From Nitrospirota bacterium (lineage in GTDB: Bacteria > Nitrospirota > Thermodesulfovibrionia > Thermodesulfovibrionales > UBA6898): DNA of 47,458 nucleotides. The notes beneath the pieces are model-generated. The model did no database searches. It saw nothing but the letters and a program-made list of their open reading frames with translations, and was not told where the DNA came from. How positions within the stretch are numbered: position 1 is the stretch's first letter; each line of letters opens with the position of its first letter. Of the stretch, positions 27,565 to 37,443 are shown piece after piece. The stretch covers positions 1 to 47,458 of the forward strand of contig JAJRYC010000106.1 in the NCBI GenBank assembly GCA_024275975.1, given 5' to 3'. A program made the translations under genes and the position numbers.

Positions 27565-27585
27565 AATAGCCCTCCGAATCTTAAT

Positions 27586-28800
27586 TTATACATTATTCAG
27601 AATATGTCCGAGCTTCTTCTTCTTGGTCTTCAGGTAACGCAGGTTCTTTTCATGAGGACGGCTCTCTATCGGTACCCTTTCAATCACTTTCAGTCCGTAA
27701 CCTTCAAGCCCGACGATTTTTTTCGGATTATTCGTCATCAGGCGCATCTTTCTCACCCCAAGGTCAACAAGAATCTGGGCCCCTATGCCGTAATCCCTGA
27801 GATCAGGCTTGAATCCCAGCTTAAGGTTCGCCTCGACAGTATCAAGCCCCTTGTCCTGGAGTTCGTAAGCCTTTAATTTATTTACAAGACCAATACCCCG
27901 GCCTTCCTGTCTCATATACAATATTATGCCCTTTCCCTCCTGATTTATAATCTGCATCGCCTTATGCAGCTGTTCCCCGCAGTCACACCTTTTTGAACTG
28001 AAGACATCACCCGTAAGGCATTCTGAATGCACCCTGACCAGCACATCGTCATCATGTTTAATATCACCCTTTACAAGGGCTATATGGACGTTGCCGTCAG
28101 CAGTATTGGAATATGTAACGGCTGTAAACTCTCCGCCGTATTCCGTCGGTATTTTTGTCGTGGTAACGCGGTGGACAAACAACTCTGTCCTCATTCTGCA
28201 TCTGATAAGGTCTTTAATCGTTACAATCTTTATGTTATGTCGCTTCGAAAACTCAAGGAGCTCGGGCATTCTCGCCATTGTACCGTCATCACTCATGATT
28301 TCGCATATCACGCCCGCGGGATAACAACCTGCCAGTTTCGCAATATCAACGGAACCTTCCGTCTGGCCCGCCCTCTGTAATACGCCCCCGGGCTTCGCCT
28401 TAAGAGGAAAGACATGTCCAGGTCTCGCCAGATCATCCGGTTTTGCGTCGGGATTTATGGCGGCAAGAATCGTGGTCGCCCTGTCCGCGGCCGAAATACC
28501 GGTTGTAACGCCTTTTTTCGCTTCGATCGATACAGTAAAGGCGGTCCCGAAAGCGGAGGTGTTTTCATCGGTCATCATGGGAAGCCTCAGGTCTCCAACC
28601 CTTTCGGCTGTTAGAGACAGACAGATAAGACCTCTCCCGTATTTAGCCATAAAGTTAATCGCCTCGGGAGTAACCCTGTCCGCCGCCAGGCATAAATCGC
28701 CTTCATTTTCCCTGTCTTCATCATCGACCAGTATGACCATTCTGCCCCTGGCTATATCTTCAATCGCCTCGTCTATGGTGCTGCATCTGCTCTCTTGCAT
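27586..28800 (-). CDS. ribBA: Bifunctional DHBP synthase / GTP cyclohydrolase II
   Basis: This 404-residue fusion makes both riboflavin precursors. The N-terminal RibB domain (about 1-200) has [12 protein letters not shown] and RPGHVFPL. Its usual catalytic block GHTE reads GQTE (Gln for His). The C-terminal RibA domain (about 206-400) has the zinc ligands in [15 protein letters not shown] and the RQEGRGIGL substrate loop. It sits between ribE and ribH. ribD is not in the window. No FMN riboswitch is visible near the rib genes. Confidence 0.95.
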   Translation of the reverse strand: MQESRCSTIDEAIEDIARGRMVILVDDEDRENEGDLCLAADRVTPEAINFMAKYGRGLICLSLTAERVGDLRLPMMTDENTSAFGTAFTVSIEAKKGVTTGISAADRATTILAAINPDAKPDDLARPGHVFPLKAKPGGVLQRAGQTEGSVDIAKLAGCYPAGVICEIMSDDGTMARMPELLEFSKRHNIKIVTIKDLIRCRMRTELFVHRVTTTKIPTEYGGEFTAVTYSNTADGNVHIALVKGDIKHDDDVLVRVHSECLTGDVFSSKRCDCGEQLHKAMQIINQEGKGIILYMRQEGRGIGLVNKLKAYELQDKGLDTVEANLKLGFKPDLRDYGIGAQILVDLGVRKMRLMTNNPKKIVGLEGYGLKVIERVPIESRPHEKNLRYLKTKKKKLGHILNNV

Positions 28801-28829
28801 CTTCCGTTCTACTCCTTAAAAATATATTC

Positions 28830-29465
28830 TTACGCAAACCCTTCTTCTGCAAGTGTCCGCATTAAACTTTCATCCTTGTCCCTGTTGAGCGACTTCGCTA
28901 CATACTTGCCCAGAATATCCGTCTCGATATTAACCGAATCTCCCTGCCCCTTGAAACCGATCGTCGTAACGCGCGCCGTATGGGGGATTATAACTATGGA
29001 GAACCCTTCCCTGAATACATCCACAACCGTCAGGCTTATGCCGTCTATGGCAACTGATCCCTTTTCCACCAGGAAGCGGGCAATCCGCTCTTCAACGCCG
29101 ATCACAATCTTATAAACATCCCCGGTAAGGGTCTTGGATTTTATCCTTCCCACACCGTCTATATGTCCTGTCACAAAATGTCCTCCGAGCTTCGAATCAG
29201 CTCTCAGGGAAGGCTCGATATTCACACTGTCGCCCTTTTTAAGCCACCCGAGATTCGTTGACTTCAACGTCTCATCCGAAATATCAAACTCCAGCAGATC
29301 GCCTTTTATCCCGGTAACAGTCAGGCAGGCCCCGTTGATCGAGATGCTGTCGCCCAGGCCGGCATCCGGGGCAAGTGCCTTTGCATTCAGAGAAAGACGC
29401 CCGCCAAGCTCTTTTTTTGTCAGGGAAGCCACCTCTCCCATCTCCATGATCAAGCCGGTAAACAA
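28830..29465 (-). CDS. ribE: Riboflavin synthase, alpha subunit
   Basis: This 211-residue enzyme dismutates two lumazine molecules to riboflavin. It has two tandem lumazine-binding barrels, the first starting FTGLIMEMG with INGACLTV, the second with GHFVTGHIDGVG and IDGISLTVVD. The start is a TTG at 29465 immediately after the TGA of the upstream gene, so translation is probably coupled. It is followed by ribBA, ribH and nusB. Confidence 0.95.
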   Translation of the reverse strand: MFTGLIMEMGEVASLTKKELGGRLSLNAKALAPDAGLGDSISINGACLTVTGIKGDLLEFDISDETLKSTNLGWLKKGDSVNIEPSLRADSKLGGHFVTGHIDGVGRIKSKTLTGDVYKIVIGVEERIARFLVEKGSVAIDGISLTVVDVFREGFSIVIIPHTARVTTIGFKGQGDSVNIETDILGKYVAKSLNRDKDESLMRTLAEEGFA

Positions 29466-29813
29466 TCAGTATTTCTCCACCATCTCAAAATCCAGCCTCT
29501 TCTGGTAAACGTCCCCAAACTTCACGGTCTCCGACCAGAAGGCACTGACCACGATATTTCTTCCACGTTTTGTCACTTCGATGTTTTCTTTCGGGATTTG
29601 GATGTTCAGGTCTTCCGCCAATTCCATAATCCCGGTCTTTATAGCCGCATCACCCGTAACCCCTATCTCCAGCAGATTCTGCGTATTGGAACTGAGCTTA
29701 TAATAATGGAGATAAGGCCGGGCGAACGATAGCCCCACGTAAAGGAACAAACAAAAAATAAGCAACCATGCAAAACCTTTTATAAACCCATCTCTGCCAA
29801 TTCCGTATTTCAT
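29466..29813 (-). CDS. Small membrane-anchored protein (DUF4845-like)
   Basis: This 115-residue protein has one N-terminal transmembrane helix (about residues 12-30) and a beta/alpha periplasmic domain (ENIEVTKRGRNIVVSAFWSE). It resembles DUF4845-type proteins often found beside lepB. Function is unknown. The start overlaps the lepB stop by 4 bases and ribE begins right after its stop. Confidence 0.7.
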   Translation of the reverse strand: MKYGIGRDGFIKGFAWLLIFCLFLYVGLSFARPYLHYYKLSSNTQNLLEIGVTGDAAIKTGIMELAEDLNIQIPKENIEVTKRGRNIVVSAFWSETVKFGDVYQKRLDFEMVEKY

Positions 29814-30469
29814 CTTATTATTCGTCCTATCCTGTTAAAGCGGACCCAGGTTTCATCACCGTCCCAGGACCAGTAAATAATAATCGCCTTCCCCTTTATT
29901 ATATCAAGGTCCACGAATCCCCAGTACCTGCTGTCATAACTGCTGTCCCTGTTGTCCCCCATAACAAAGACTTTTCCTTCAGGTACTGTCAAGGGCCCGA
30001 AATTGTCCCTCCGGCAATTGGGGCTTTCCATTCCCGCCGTAGCCTGGCAGCCGGGGTTTATATAGCTGTCAACATAACGCACGTAAGGTTCAACCAGTTT
30101 GCGCCCGTTGACAAAGATTGCCTTGTTCCTTGACTCGATTTTATCTCCTTCAATGCCTATTACTCTCTTTATAAAGTCTTTCCCCGGGTCTTCAGGATAT
30201 TTAAAGACGATGACATCACTTCTCCGGGGCTTTCTCAGGCCGGGCATATTAAAAAGATGTATGTCGGTAAAGGGTATGTCAACCGGCGTGCCCAGCAGAA
30301 ATTTATTCACAAGGAGATGGTCTCCTATCTGAAGCGTGGGGATCATTGACCCCGACGGGATCTTAAACGCCTGTATGACAAAGGTCCTTATTACAATCGC
30401 TATCAGCAAGGCGATGACAACTGCTTCTATCGTCTCCCTGACAGCGGATTTTCTGTTGTATCTTTTCAT
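29810..30469 (-). CDS. lepB: Signal peptidase I
   Basis: This membrane serine/lysine protease removes signal peptides from exported proteins such as PilY1 and the repeat protein. I choose the ATG at 30469 (219 residues), which overlaps the lepA stop as ATGA. A longer frame to 30598 would lie wholly within lepA. After one transmembrane helix (residues 15-34) come Ser41 in PSGSMIPTL and the general base Lys101 in [13 protein letters not shown]. The C-terminal [14 protein letters not shown] box is intact. Confidence 0.95.
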   Translation of the reverse strand: MKRYNRKSAVRETIEAVVIALLIAIVIRTFVIQAFKIPSGSMIPTLQIGDHLLVNKFLLGTPVDIPFTDIHLFNMPGLRKPRRSDVIVFKYPEDPGKDFIKRVIGIEGDKIESRNKAIFVNGRKLVEPYVRYVDSYINPGCQATAGMESPNCRRDNFGPLTVPEGKVFVMGDNRDSSYDSRYWGFVDLDIIKGKAIIIYWSWDGDETWVRFNRIGRIIR

Positions 30470-32253
30470 TTCAATTTCAGGACGGCGAGAAAAGCCTCTT
30501 GCGGGATCTCGACTCTTCCCACCTGCTTCATCCTTTTTTTCCCTTCCTTCTGTTTTTCGAGCAGTTTTCTCTTGCGGGATATATCGCCGCCGTAACACTT
30601 GGCTGTTACGTCTTTTTTAAGCGCTTTTACTGTCTCCCTGGCTATGATCTTATTACCGATCGAAGCCTGAATCGCTACATCAAACATCTGCCGCGGAATG
30701 ATCCCTCTCAGTTTTTCGGTAAGCTGCCTCCCCTTATAATACGCTTTGTCACCATGAACTATCAAGGACAAAGCATCAACAAGCTCTCCGTTCAAAAGTA
30801 TATTAAGCTTCACAAGGCTTGCGTTTTTATACCCCGTGAACTCGTAGTCCATAGACGCATACCCTTTTGACACAGACTTCAGCCGGTCATAGAAATCCCA
30901 CAGAATTTCATTCAGCGGAAGGTCATACTCGACCTTTATCCTGTCCTTGCCGATATAGACAAAGTCCTTCTGAACACCCCTTTTTTCCTGGCAGAGGTCC
31001 AGCACGGGCCCGATGAAATCCCGGGGCACAAAGATAGTTGCAATCACAAAAGGCTCCTCAATCATCTCATATCTCTCGGGCAACATTGCGGGGTTCTCTA
31101 TATATAACACTTCTTCTTCCGTTTTTGTCACCTTGTAAACAACGGTAGGCGCGGTACTTAATAGAGACAGGCCGAATTCACGCTCAAGCCTCTCATGTAT
31201 GATCTCCATGTGAAGCAGGCCCAGGAATCCGCACCTGAAACCAAAACCAAGCGCCATGGACGTCTCCGGCTCATAATTAAAAGAAGCGTCATTGAGCCTC
31301 AGCTTGTCAAGGGCATCCCTGAGGTTCTCATATTGATGTGACGCAGTCGGGTAAAGACCGCAGTAGACCATCGGATGTATATCCTTATATCCTGGGCAGG
31401 TCTCTGTCCCGGGATGCGCCGCGTCGGTTATCGTATCGCCTATTTTTGTCTCGGTAACTTCCTTTATACCCGCCACCATATAGCCGACTTCTCCAGCGGC
31501 GAGTTCTTCCACGGGCTCGATCCTGGGAGTGAAAACTCCGACCTGTGCGACCTCAAACACATTCCCCGTCGCCATCATCATAATCTTTTCGCCCGCCTTT
31601 ATCTTTCCGTCAAACACCCTTATAAGGACAACAACCCCCTGGTAATTATCAAACCAGGAATCAAAAATCAACGCCTTTAACGGCCTGTTATCATCTCCTT
31701 TTGGAGGCGGAATCTTTTTCACCACGGCCTCGAGTATCTCCTTGACGCCTTTCCCTTCCTTGGCGCTTGCTCGTATGGCATCGGCACAGTCTATCCCAAT
31801 CGCGTCCTCGATCTGTTCCTCCGTCTTTTCGGGCTCCGCACTCGGCAGGTCTATTTTGTTTATCACAGGTATTATCTCATGGTCATACTCTACGGCAAGG
31901 TAGGCATTCGCCAGAGTCTGCGCCTCAACTCCCTGTGTCGCATCGACTATCAGAAGCGATCCCTCGCAGGAAGCGAGACTTCTGGAAACCTCGTAGGAAA
32001 AATCAACATGTCCGGGCGTATCTATCAGATTAAGAATATACTCCCTGCCGTCGTCCGCTTTATATAGAAGCCTTACCGCGTGCGCTTTTATTGTGATGCC
32101 CCTCTCTTTTTCAAGGTCCATCGAATCCAGCACCTGCGCCGTCATCTCCCTTGCACTCAGAGCGCCCGTATATTCAAGGAGCCTGTCGGCAAGCGTAGAT
32201 TTGCCGTGATCGATATGGGCTATAATGGAAAAATTACGGATATTCTTTGACAT
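30466..32253 (-). CDS. lepA: Elongation factor 4 (LepA)
   Basis: This 595-residue ribosome-associated GTPase back-translocates or remodels ribosomes. G motifs: [22 protein letters not shown] and [11 protein letters not shown]-like domains follow, then the LepA-specific C-terminus ([25 protein letters not shown]). It starts 9 bases after the ROK kinase stop and overlaps lepB (ATGA). Confidence 0.97.
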   Translation of the reverse strand: MSKNIRNFSIIAHIDHGKSTLADRLLEYTGALSAREMTAQVLDSMDLEKERGITIKAHAVRLLYKADDGREYILNLIDTPGHVDFSYEVSRSLASCEGSLLIVDATQGVEAQTLANAYLAVEYDHEIIPVINKIDLPSAEPEKTEEQIEDAIGIDCADAIRASAKEGKGVKEILEAVVKKIPPPKGDDNRPLKALIFDSWFDNYQGVVVLIRVFDGKIKAGEKIMMMATGNVFEVAQVGVFTPRIEPVEELAAGEVGYMVAGIKEVTETKIGDTITDAAHPGTETCPGYKDIHPMVYCGLYPTASHQYENLRDALDKLRLNDASFNYEPETSMALGFGFRCGFLGLLHMEIIHERLEREFGLSLLSTAPTVVYKVTKTEEEVLYIENPAMLPERYEMIEEPFVIATIFVPRDFIGPVLDLCQEKRGVQKDFVYIGKDRIKVEYDLPLNEILWDFYDRLKSVSKGYASMDYEFTGYKNASLVKLNILLNGELVDALSLIVHGDKAYYKGRQLTEKLRGIIPRQMFDVAIQASIGNKIIARETVKALKKDVTAKCYGGDISRKRKLLEKQKEGKKRMKQVGRVEIPQEAFLAVLKLK

Positions 32254-32262
32254 GAAAAACTT

Positions 32263-33198
32263 TTAGCAGGTATCTCTCGATAGCTCATTAAAGACAAGAT
32301 ATGCGGCCCCTACTATGCCTGCATCGTCCACCAGGGAGGAGCGGATAATCTTGACCGAATTAAACAGATGCTTGAACGCCCTTCTTGAGGCCTCTTTTAT
32401 AGCCTCCTGAACATATATATTCCAGGCGCCTATCAGACCGCCCGTCAGTATTATAGCTTCGGGACTCAGCATATTAATAATATTCGCCAAGCCGACGCCG
32501 AGGTTCTTCCCGGCATCCCTTAAAATATCTCTCGAAAGGTTATCTCCGTCAAGCGCGGCGCTGTAAATATCCTCGGGCGTCAACTTGTAAAAGCTCCCCT
32601 TGCAGCACTCTGTTAAAAGACTTTCCTTCCCCTTTTCCAGCATAGCCACGGCATTAGTCACCATCGCCCGTGCCGAAGCATAATTTTCGAGACAACCAAT
32701 GTTTCCGCACTGACATTTTTCAGTATCCGATTTTATGCTCATATGGCCTATTTCAGCAGGGACATTAAGCAGTTTATCCTGGTATATAATGCCTCCCCCT
32801 ATCCCCGTGCCGAGAGTAAGCAGCACAAAATTCCGGAAACCCCTGCCGGCGCCGCCTATTTTTTCTCCCAGCGCCGCGATATTCGCATCATTTTCGATAA
32901 AAACAGGGACATTGAATATCTTCTTTATTTCATCAACAAGATTCATCCCTTCAATAGCATGCAGACTGGAGGAGACGAGAACGCGCCCGGTTTCCCTGTC
33001 TATAAGGCCGGCAACTCCTAATCCTATTCCGACGATCTCATCATGCCTGATCTCCTCGATAGCTTCGGTTATGGATTCAAAAACTTTCTCTGTGGTGGGT
33101 TTCTTTATCTTTCTGACGATCTCCCCTTCTTCAGATACAAGGCCCGCCCTGAGATTAGTACCCCCAATGTCAATTCCTATGGCATATCTTTTCATCAT
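32263..33198 (-). CDS. ROK-family sugar kinase (glucokinase-like)
   Basis: This 311-residue protein has an N-terminal phosphate loop (GIDIGGTNLRAGL), the ENDANIAALGE catalytic Asp block, LGTGIGGGII, and the ROK zinc motif GHMS...CQCGNIGCLENYAS. No helix-turn-helix is present, so it is a kinase and not a ROK repressor. Glucose or a related hexose is the likely substrate but cannot be fixed. Two adjacent ATGs are possible starts. It is divergent from an ArsR-type gene and is followed by lepA. Confidence 0.9.
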   Translation of the reverse strand: MMKRYAIGIDIGGTNLRAGLVSEEGEIVRKIKKPTTEKVFESITEAIEEIRHDEIVGIGLGVAGLIDRETGRVLVSSSLHAIEGMNLVDEIKKIFNVPVFIENDANIAALGEKIGGAGRGFRNFVLLTLGTGIGGGIIYQDKLLNVPAEIGHMSIKSDTEKCQCGNIGCLENYASARAMVTNAVAMLEKGKESLLTECCKGSFYKLTPEDIYSAALDGDNLSRDILRDAGKNLGVGLANIINMLSPEAIILTGGLIGAWNIYVQEAIKEASRRAFKHLFNSVKIIRSSLVDDAGIVGAAYLVFNELSRDTC

Positions 33199-33280
33199 AT
33201 CGGTTTCAGATGTTTATTATAGTCTAAACGACGATCAAAAAACATTACTACCGATCTCAAATCTTAATAAAAACAAAAAC

Positions 33281-33310
33281 TTGACGTTTAATGGTCCAAA
33301 AAAATAGAAT
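33281..33310 (+). promoter_or_regulatory. Promoter of the ArsR-type gene, leaderless arrangement
   Basis: TTGACG (33281-33286), 18 bases, TAGAAT (33305-33310). The ATG begins 8 positions after the -10 ends, so the mRNA would start at or next to the A of the ATG. Confidence 0.6.
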
Positions 33311-33317
33311 AGAATAA

Positions 33318-33650
33318 ATGAAAAAAGATAAAACATTGTTTGAACTGCAATCCGAGGTATGTAAAACCCTTGCCAGCGCAAAAAGGCTGGAAATCCTGAA
33401 CGCTCTGAAAGACGGTGAGAAAACGGTCGGCAGCCTCGTCGAAATCCTTGGGGTGCCCAAGGCCAATGTGTCCCAGCATCTTGCCGTAATGAAAAACAAG
33501 GGAATTCTCGAATCACGGAGAGATGGCGTGCATATCTACTATAGCGTGGCTAACCCAAAAGTTATACAGGCATGCATATTAATGCGCGAAGTCCTCACCG
33601 AGCAGATGCAGGAAAAATCAAAACTGTTTGACATCGTCAGCAAGTATTAA
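33318..33650 (+). CDS. ArsR/SmtB-family transcriptional regulator
   Basis: This 110-residue winged-helix repressor has the recognition segment GVPKANVSQHLAVMKNKGIL. The classical alpha-3 metal site (ELCVCDL) is absent. Two Cys residues remain, Cys15 in the first helix and Cys86 in the C-terminal helix. This layout resembles the dithiol persulfide sensors BigR/SqrR more than metal sensors; this is inference. No ribosome binding site precedes the ATG. It is divergent from the ROK kinase and convergent with comF. Its target is unknown. Confidence 0.85.
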   Translation: MKKDKTLFELQSEVCKTLASAKRLEILNALKDGEKTVGSLVEILGVPKANVSQHLAVMKNKGILESRRDGVHIYYSVANPKVIQACILMREVLTEQMQEKSKLFDIVSKY

Positions 33651-33679
33651 TCCCCCCGAAAACAAGCCGCGGCGCACGC

Positions 33680-34414
33680 TCACACACAACCGGCTCGGGC
33701 CAATGTCAGAACGGTAACATCTTCAGCCCCTGCCTTTAAGAGCTGTTTGGAGCATTCATTCGCCGTGGCGCCGGTTGTCATAACATCATCTATCAGCATC
33801 AGTCTCATGCCGGTAAAATCTCTTCCCGCCATAAATGCTCCCTTAAGATTCGATACGCGTTCTTTTCCAGAAAGGCCGACCTGCGGGAGTGTCTCCTTCT
33901 TTTTTACCAGTCCATCCATAAACAAAGGGATCTTTGCATTATCCGAGACTACTTTCGCCAGCAGCAGGGACTGGTTGAATCCACGCGCTCTGAGGCCCTT
34001 GATGCTTAAAGGGACCTGGACCAGCCCGTCAGACCGGGGTATTTCAAGCTGGAGCAGAAACTTTCCAAGCTGCCGGTGGAGTCTTCTTGCGCCGTGGAAC
34101 TTGTAGAGGTTTATTGCTGTCGCCAGCGCGTTATCATAGATTCCGAAGCTCATCGCCCTCGAAAAAAAAGGCGGCTTCTTCCTGCATCCGGCGCAAAGAT
34201 CTGAATATTCCGATGAAAATGGAGTACCGCATACCCTGCATGAGGGACCGGAATATCTTTTGATACCGCTCCAGCACTGGATACACAAGGGGGCATATTT
34301 AACGTTGTCGGTATTATTACCGCACAAAGGACAGTCCGAGGGATAAATATAATTGAGAATTCCGGAAATCAGGCCGGGCTTACCAGGTTTCGATCTTATC
34401 AACATTCGGAACAA
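33680..34414 (-). CDS. comF: ComF-family phosphoribosyltransferase-like competence protein
   Basis: This 244-residue protein starts with Cys-rich zinc-binding pairs (CPLCGNN, CIQCW, CRVCG, CAGC). Its C-terminal phosphoribosyltransferase domain carries the PRPP loop LMLIDDVMTTGATANEC. ComF helps move DNA across the inner membrane in transformable bacteria. The best start is TTG at 34414 with AGGAG 7 bases upstream; an ATG at 34405 is an alternative. It follows purA and converges on the ArsR-type gene. Confidence 0.9.
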   Translation of the reverse strand: MFRMLIRSKPGKPGLISGILNYIYPSDCPLCGNNTDNVKYAPLCIQCWSGIKRYSGPSCRVCGTPFSSEYSDLCAGCRKKPPFFSRAMSFGIYDNALATAINLYKFHGARRLHRQLGKFLLQLEIPRSDGLVQVPLSIKGLRARGFNQSLLLAKVVSDNAKIPLFMDGLVKKKETLPQVGLSGKERVSNLKGAFMAGRDFTGMRLMLIDDVMTTGATANECSKQLLKAGAEDVTVLTLARAGCV

Positions 34415-34454
34415 TAGAATGCTCCTGAAACAGGCGTCGCCGTCTCAGACCTCA

Positions 34455-35576
34455 TTAAACGTCAGAACTGCTTTCTGATTTTATTAACTCGTCCCTTTTC
34501 TTTCCTGTCGAGATTATGTCCGTCTTTACTCCCACGAGTTCTTCAATTTTCCTGATATACGCCTGTGCCTGGACCGGTAATTTTTTAAATGAAGTTATCC
34601 CGAGTGTGCTGCCTTTCCATCCTTCAAACTCTTCATATACCGGCGTGCATTTTTCGAAAACATCCAGCTCCTTGGGGTAGTCTCTGTAAGTTTTACCCCT
34701 GTATTTATATGCGGTACATATTTTTATCTTATCCAGCCCGTCCAGGATGTCCAGCTTTGTGATGGCGATCCCCGAAAACCCGTTTGTCCTTGCAGCGTGT
34801 CTTAAAATTACTGTATCGAGCCACCCGCACCTTCTGGGCCTGCCGGTCGTTGCTCCGAATTCACCGCCTTTTTCCCTGAGTTCTTCCCCTGTTGCATCGA
34901 ACAGCTCGGTAGGAAAAGGCCCGCTCCCGCCTCTCGTGGTGTATGCCTTCGCAACACCCAAAACCCTGGATATCCTGGTCGGTCCGATGCCAAGGCCCGT
35001 GCAGGCGCCGCCGGCAATCGAATTTGACGAAGTGACATAGGGGTATGTGCCATGGTCTATGTCAAGCAGAGTCCCTTGGGCGCCTTCCAGCAATACATTC
35101 TTTCCCGCCGTTATTAAGTCATCGATCACAATATCGGTATCCGCAATATGTTTTTTCAGTTTTTTAGCGTATTCCATGTACTCATTGTAGATTTTGGGGG
35201 CACTAAAAACTGGAACTTTATACATGTTCTTCATAAGGAAATTAATATACTTGAGATTCGCCCGGAGTTTCTCCATGAAGGTTTCAGGAACAAGGAGGTC
35301 TCCGACCCGGATTCCAGTCCTTGCCATTTTATCGACGTATGCGGGGCCGATCCCTCTTCCAGTCGTCCCGATGCATTTCTTGCCCCTTGACTTCTCACCG
35401 GCCATATCGAGAGCTATATGATAAGGCATGATAAGGTGGGCGTTTTTACTGATCAACAGGTTATCCGACACGCTGATCCCCCGTTTTTTCAGATCGGTTA
35501 TTTCCTGCAATAATGCGGCGGGTTCCACCACAACGCCGTTGCCTATGACACAGACAGTATTTTCATGGAGAATTCC
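34455..35576 (-). pseudogene. purA: purA, main segment after in-frame TAG
   Basis: The purA frame continues after the TAG at 35577-35579 with GILHENTVCVIGNGVVVEP. It contains TTGRGIGPAY, EGAQGTLLDIDHGTYPYVTSSN and GPFPTELFD. Adenylosuccinate synthetase joins IMP and aspartate with GTP. The substrate loop, usually TTRVG-GPFP, reads TTRGGSGPFP (Gly for Val). Without readthrough only an internal GTG start at 35531 would remain, and the product would lack the P-loop and catalytic Asp/His. The restored enzyme is 430 residues, the normal length. Confidence 0.9.
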
Positions 35577-35762
<186 letters not shown>

Positions 35763-35852
35763 TTAGCTATTAATTTACTGCATTGCGTGTAAATTACACA
35801 TAACTCCTGACGCCTCTGGCCCGCGCCCCGAATACACAGCCACGGTTTCACA

Positions 35853-37430
35853 TTACAGGCTTATCTGTTTTACCGACAGTATATTGGGTAATTCCCTGAT
35901 CCGGCGGATTATTTCAGCATCCGGCGTTACATCAATGCTGACAACGGAAATGGCCTTGCCCCCCGCCATCTCCCTTCCAAAATGCATCCGAGCAATATTT
36001 ATGTTGTTTTCACCCAAAAGCGCCCCGATATTTCCGATAACCCCGGGCTTGTCATTATTGTACATCAGCAGGAGTTCTCCTTCCGGTATTATCTCGACCT
36101 TGAAATCATTTATCAGGACAATGCGGGGGTCCTTCTTGCTGAAGAGTGTACCGGCAAGATATATTTCTTTGTCCCCGGCCTTTATCCGTAACGCTATCAT
36201 GCTCTGGTAATCACCAGCATCGGCGCTCCTGGTCTCTTTCACCTCTATTCCCCTCTCTTTTGCGATATAGGGGGCGTTAACGAAATTGACTGTTTCGAGA
36301 AGAATCGGCGTAAGAAATCCCTTGACGGCGGCTATTGTCACGGGTGCGGTATTGATCTCTGATGCTTCTCCCCGGAACTCAACTGTTATCTCCGTGGCAC
36401 CACCCTCAAACACCTGCGAGGAAAATCCGCCAAGTTTTTCCGCAAGATTTATATACGGCTGCAGGCGGTGAACCTGGTCGCTCGGGATTGACGGGAAATT
36501 AACGGCGTTTCTGATAGTCCCCCTCACAAGATAGTCGACAAGCTGCTCGGCAACGGCAGTGGCGACATTCTCCTGCGCCTCACCGGTCGAAGCGCCAAGG
36601 TGAGGCGTGCATATAAAATTCTCGACTTCAAGCAACGGGTTGTCCACAGGAGGTTCTTTTTCGAAGACATCAAGTGCCGCTCCCGCCACCTTACCGTTTT
36701 TCATCGCATCATAAAGGTCCTGCTCGTTTATAATCCCGCCGCGAGCGCAGTTTATTATTCTCACCCCTTCTTTCATCCTGCCTATGGTCCCGGCGTTTAT
36801 AATACCTTTTGTTTCCGGGGTCAGTGGAGCATGAATGGTTATAAAGTCGGATCCTTCGAATATTTCGTCGAGGGACACTTTTTTGATCCCCGAGGCATTA
36901 GCCTGTTCCTCGCTCAGGAACGGATCATAGGCGATAACATTCATCTCCAGCGCCCTGGCCCTTTTTGAAACCTCTCCGCCGATATTGCCGAGGCCGATAA
37001 TGCCGAGGGTCTTGTTGAAAAGCTCCACCCCCATGAACTTCTTCTTCTCCCATTTCCCTGCCTTCATCGAGGCGGTTGCCTGAGGAATCAGCCGGGCGAC
37101 CGAAAACAGCATGGCGATAGTATGCTCCGCCGTTGTTATCGTGTTACCACCAGGGGTATTCATTACAACAACGCCCTTCTTCGACGCCGCATTGCTGTCA
37201 ACATTATCAAGGCCGGAACCCGCCCGCCCAATCACCTTGAGATTCACCGCCGCATCAATAATTTCAGCGGTAACTTTTGTCGCGGACCGAATAATCAGCC
37301 CACTGTAATCGCCGATACAGGCCTTAAGCTCTTCAGGTTTCAAGCCGGTTTTCACGTCGACCTCAATGCCAGCCTTCTGTAATATTTTAACACCCTTGGG
37401 TGAAATATTGTCACTAACGAGAACCTTCAA
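35853..37430 (-). CDS. serA: D-3-phosphoglycerate dehydrogenase
   Basis: This 525-residue enzyme starts serine synthesis. The NAD-binding fold has GIIGLGNIGGEVSKRA and NCARGGIINEQDL. The catalytic His lies in CTPHLGASTGEAQ. A long intervening/allosteric domain follows, and a C-terminal ACT domain (LLMYNNDKPGVIGNIGALLG) senses serine. The start is TTG with AGGAGG upstream. It is 13 bases downstream of the class V aminotransferase, so the two likely serve one pathway. Confidence 0.96.
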   Translation of the reverse strand: MKVLVSDNISPKGVKILQKAGIEVDVKTGLKPEELKACIGDYSGLIIRSATKVTAEIIDAAVNLKVIGRAGSGLDNVDSNAASKKGVVVMNTPGGNTITTAEHTIAMLFSVARLIPQATASMKAGKWEKKKFMGVELFNKTLGIIGLGNIGGEVSKRARALEMNVIAYDPFLSEEQANASGIKKVSLDEIFEGSDFITIHAPLTPETKGIINAGTIGRMKEGVRIINCARGGIINEQDLYDAMKNGKVAGAALDVFEKEPPVDNPLLEVENFICTPHLGASTGEAQENVATAVAEQLVDYLVRGTIRNAVNFPSIPSDQVHRLQPYINLAEKLGGFSSQVFEGGATEITVEFRGEASEINTAPVTIAAVKGFLTPILLETVNFVNAPYIAKERGIEVKETRSADAGDYQSMIALRIKAGDKEIYLAGTLFSKKDPRIVLINDFKVEIIPEGELLLMYNNDKPGVIGNIGALLGENNINIARMHFGREMAGGKAISVVSIDVTPDAEIIRRIRELPNILSVKQISL

Positions 37431-37443
37431 AATAATAATCCTC

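Noticed and set aside
27000-29500. FMN riboswitch for the rib genes
   Set aside because: The genes are tightly packed inside a longer co-directional run and no RFN-type conserved blocks are visible.
29810-30598. Longer lepB start at 30598
   Set aside because: The additional 43 residues are charged, unlike LepB N-termini, and lie entirely inside lepA. The ATG at 30469 gives the usual ATGA overlap.
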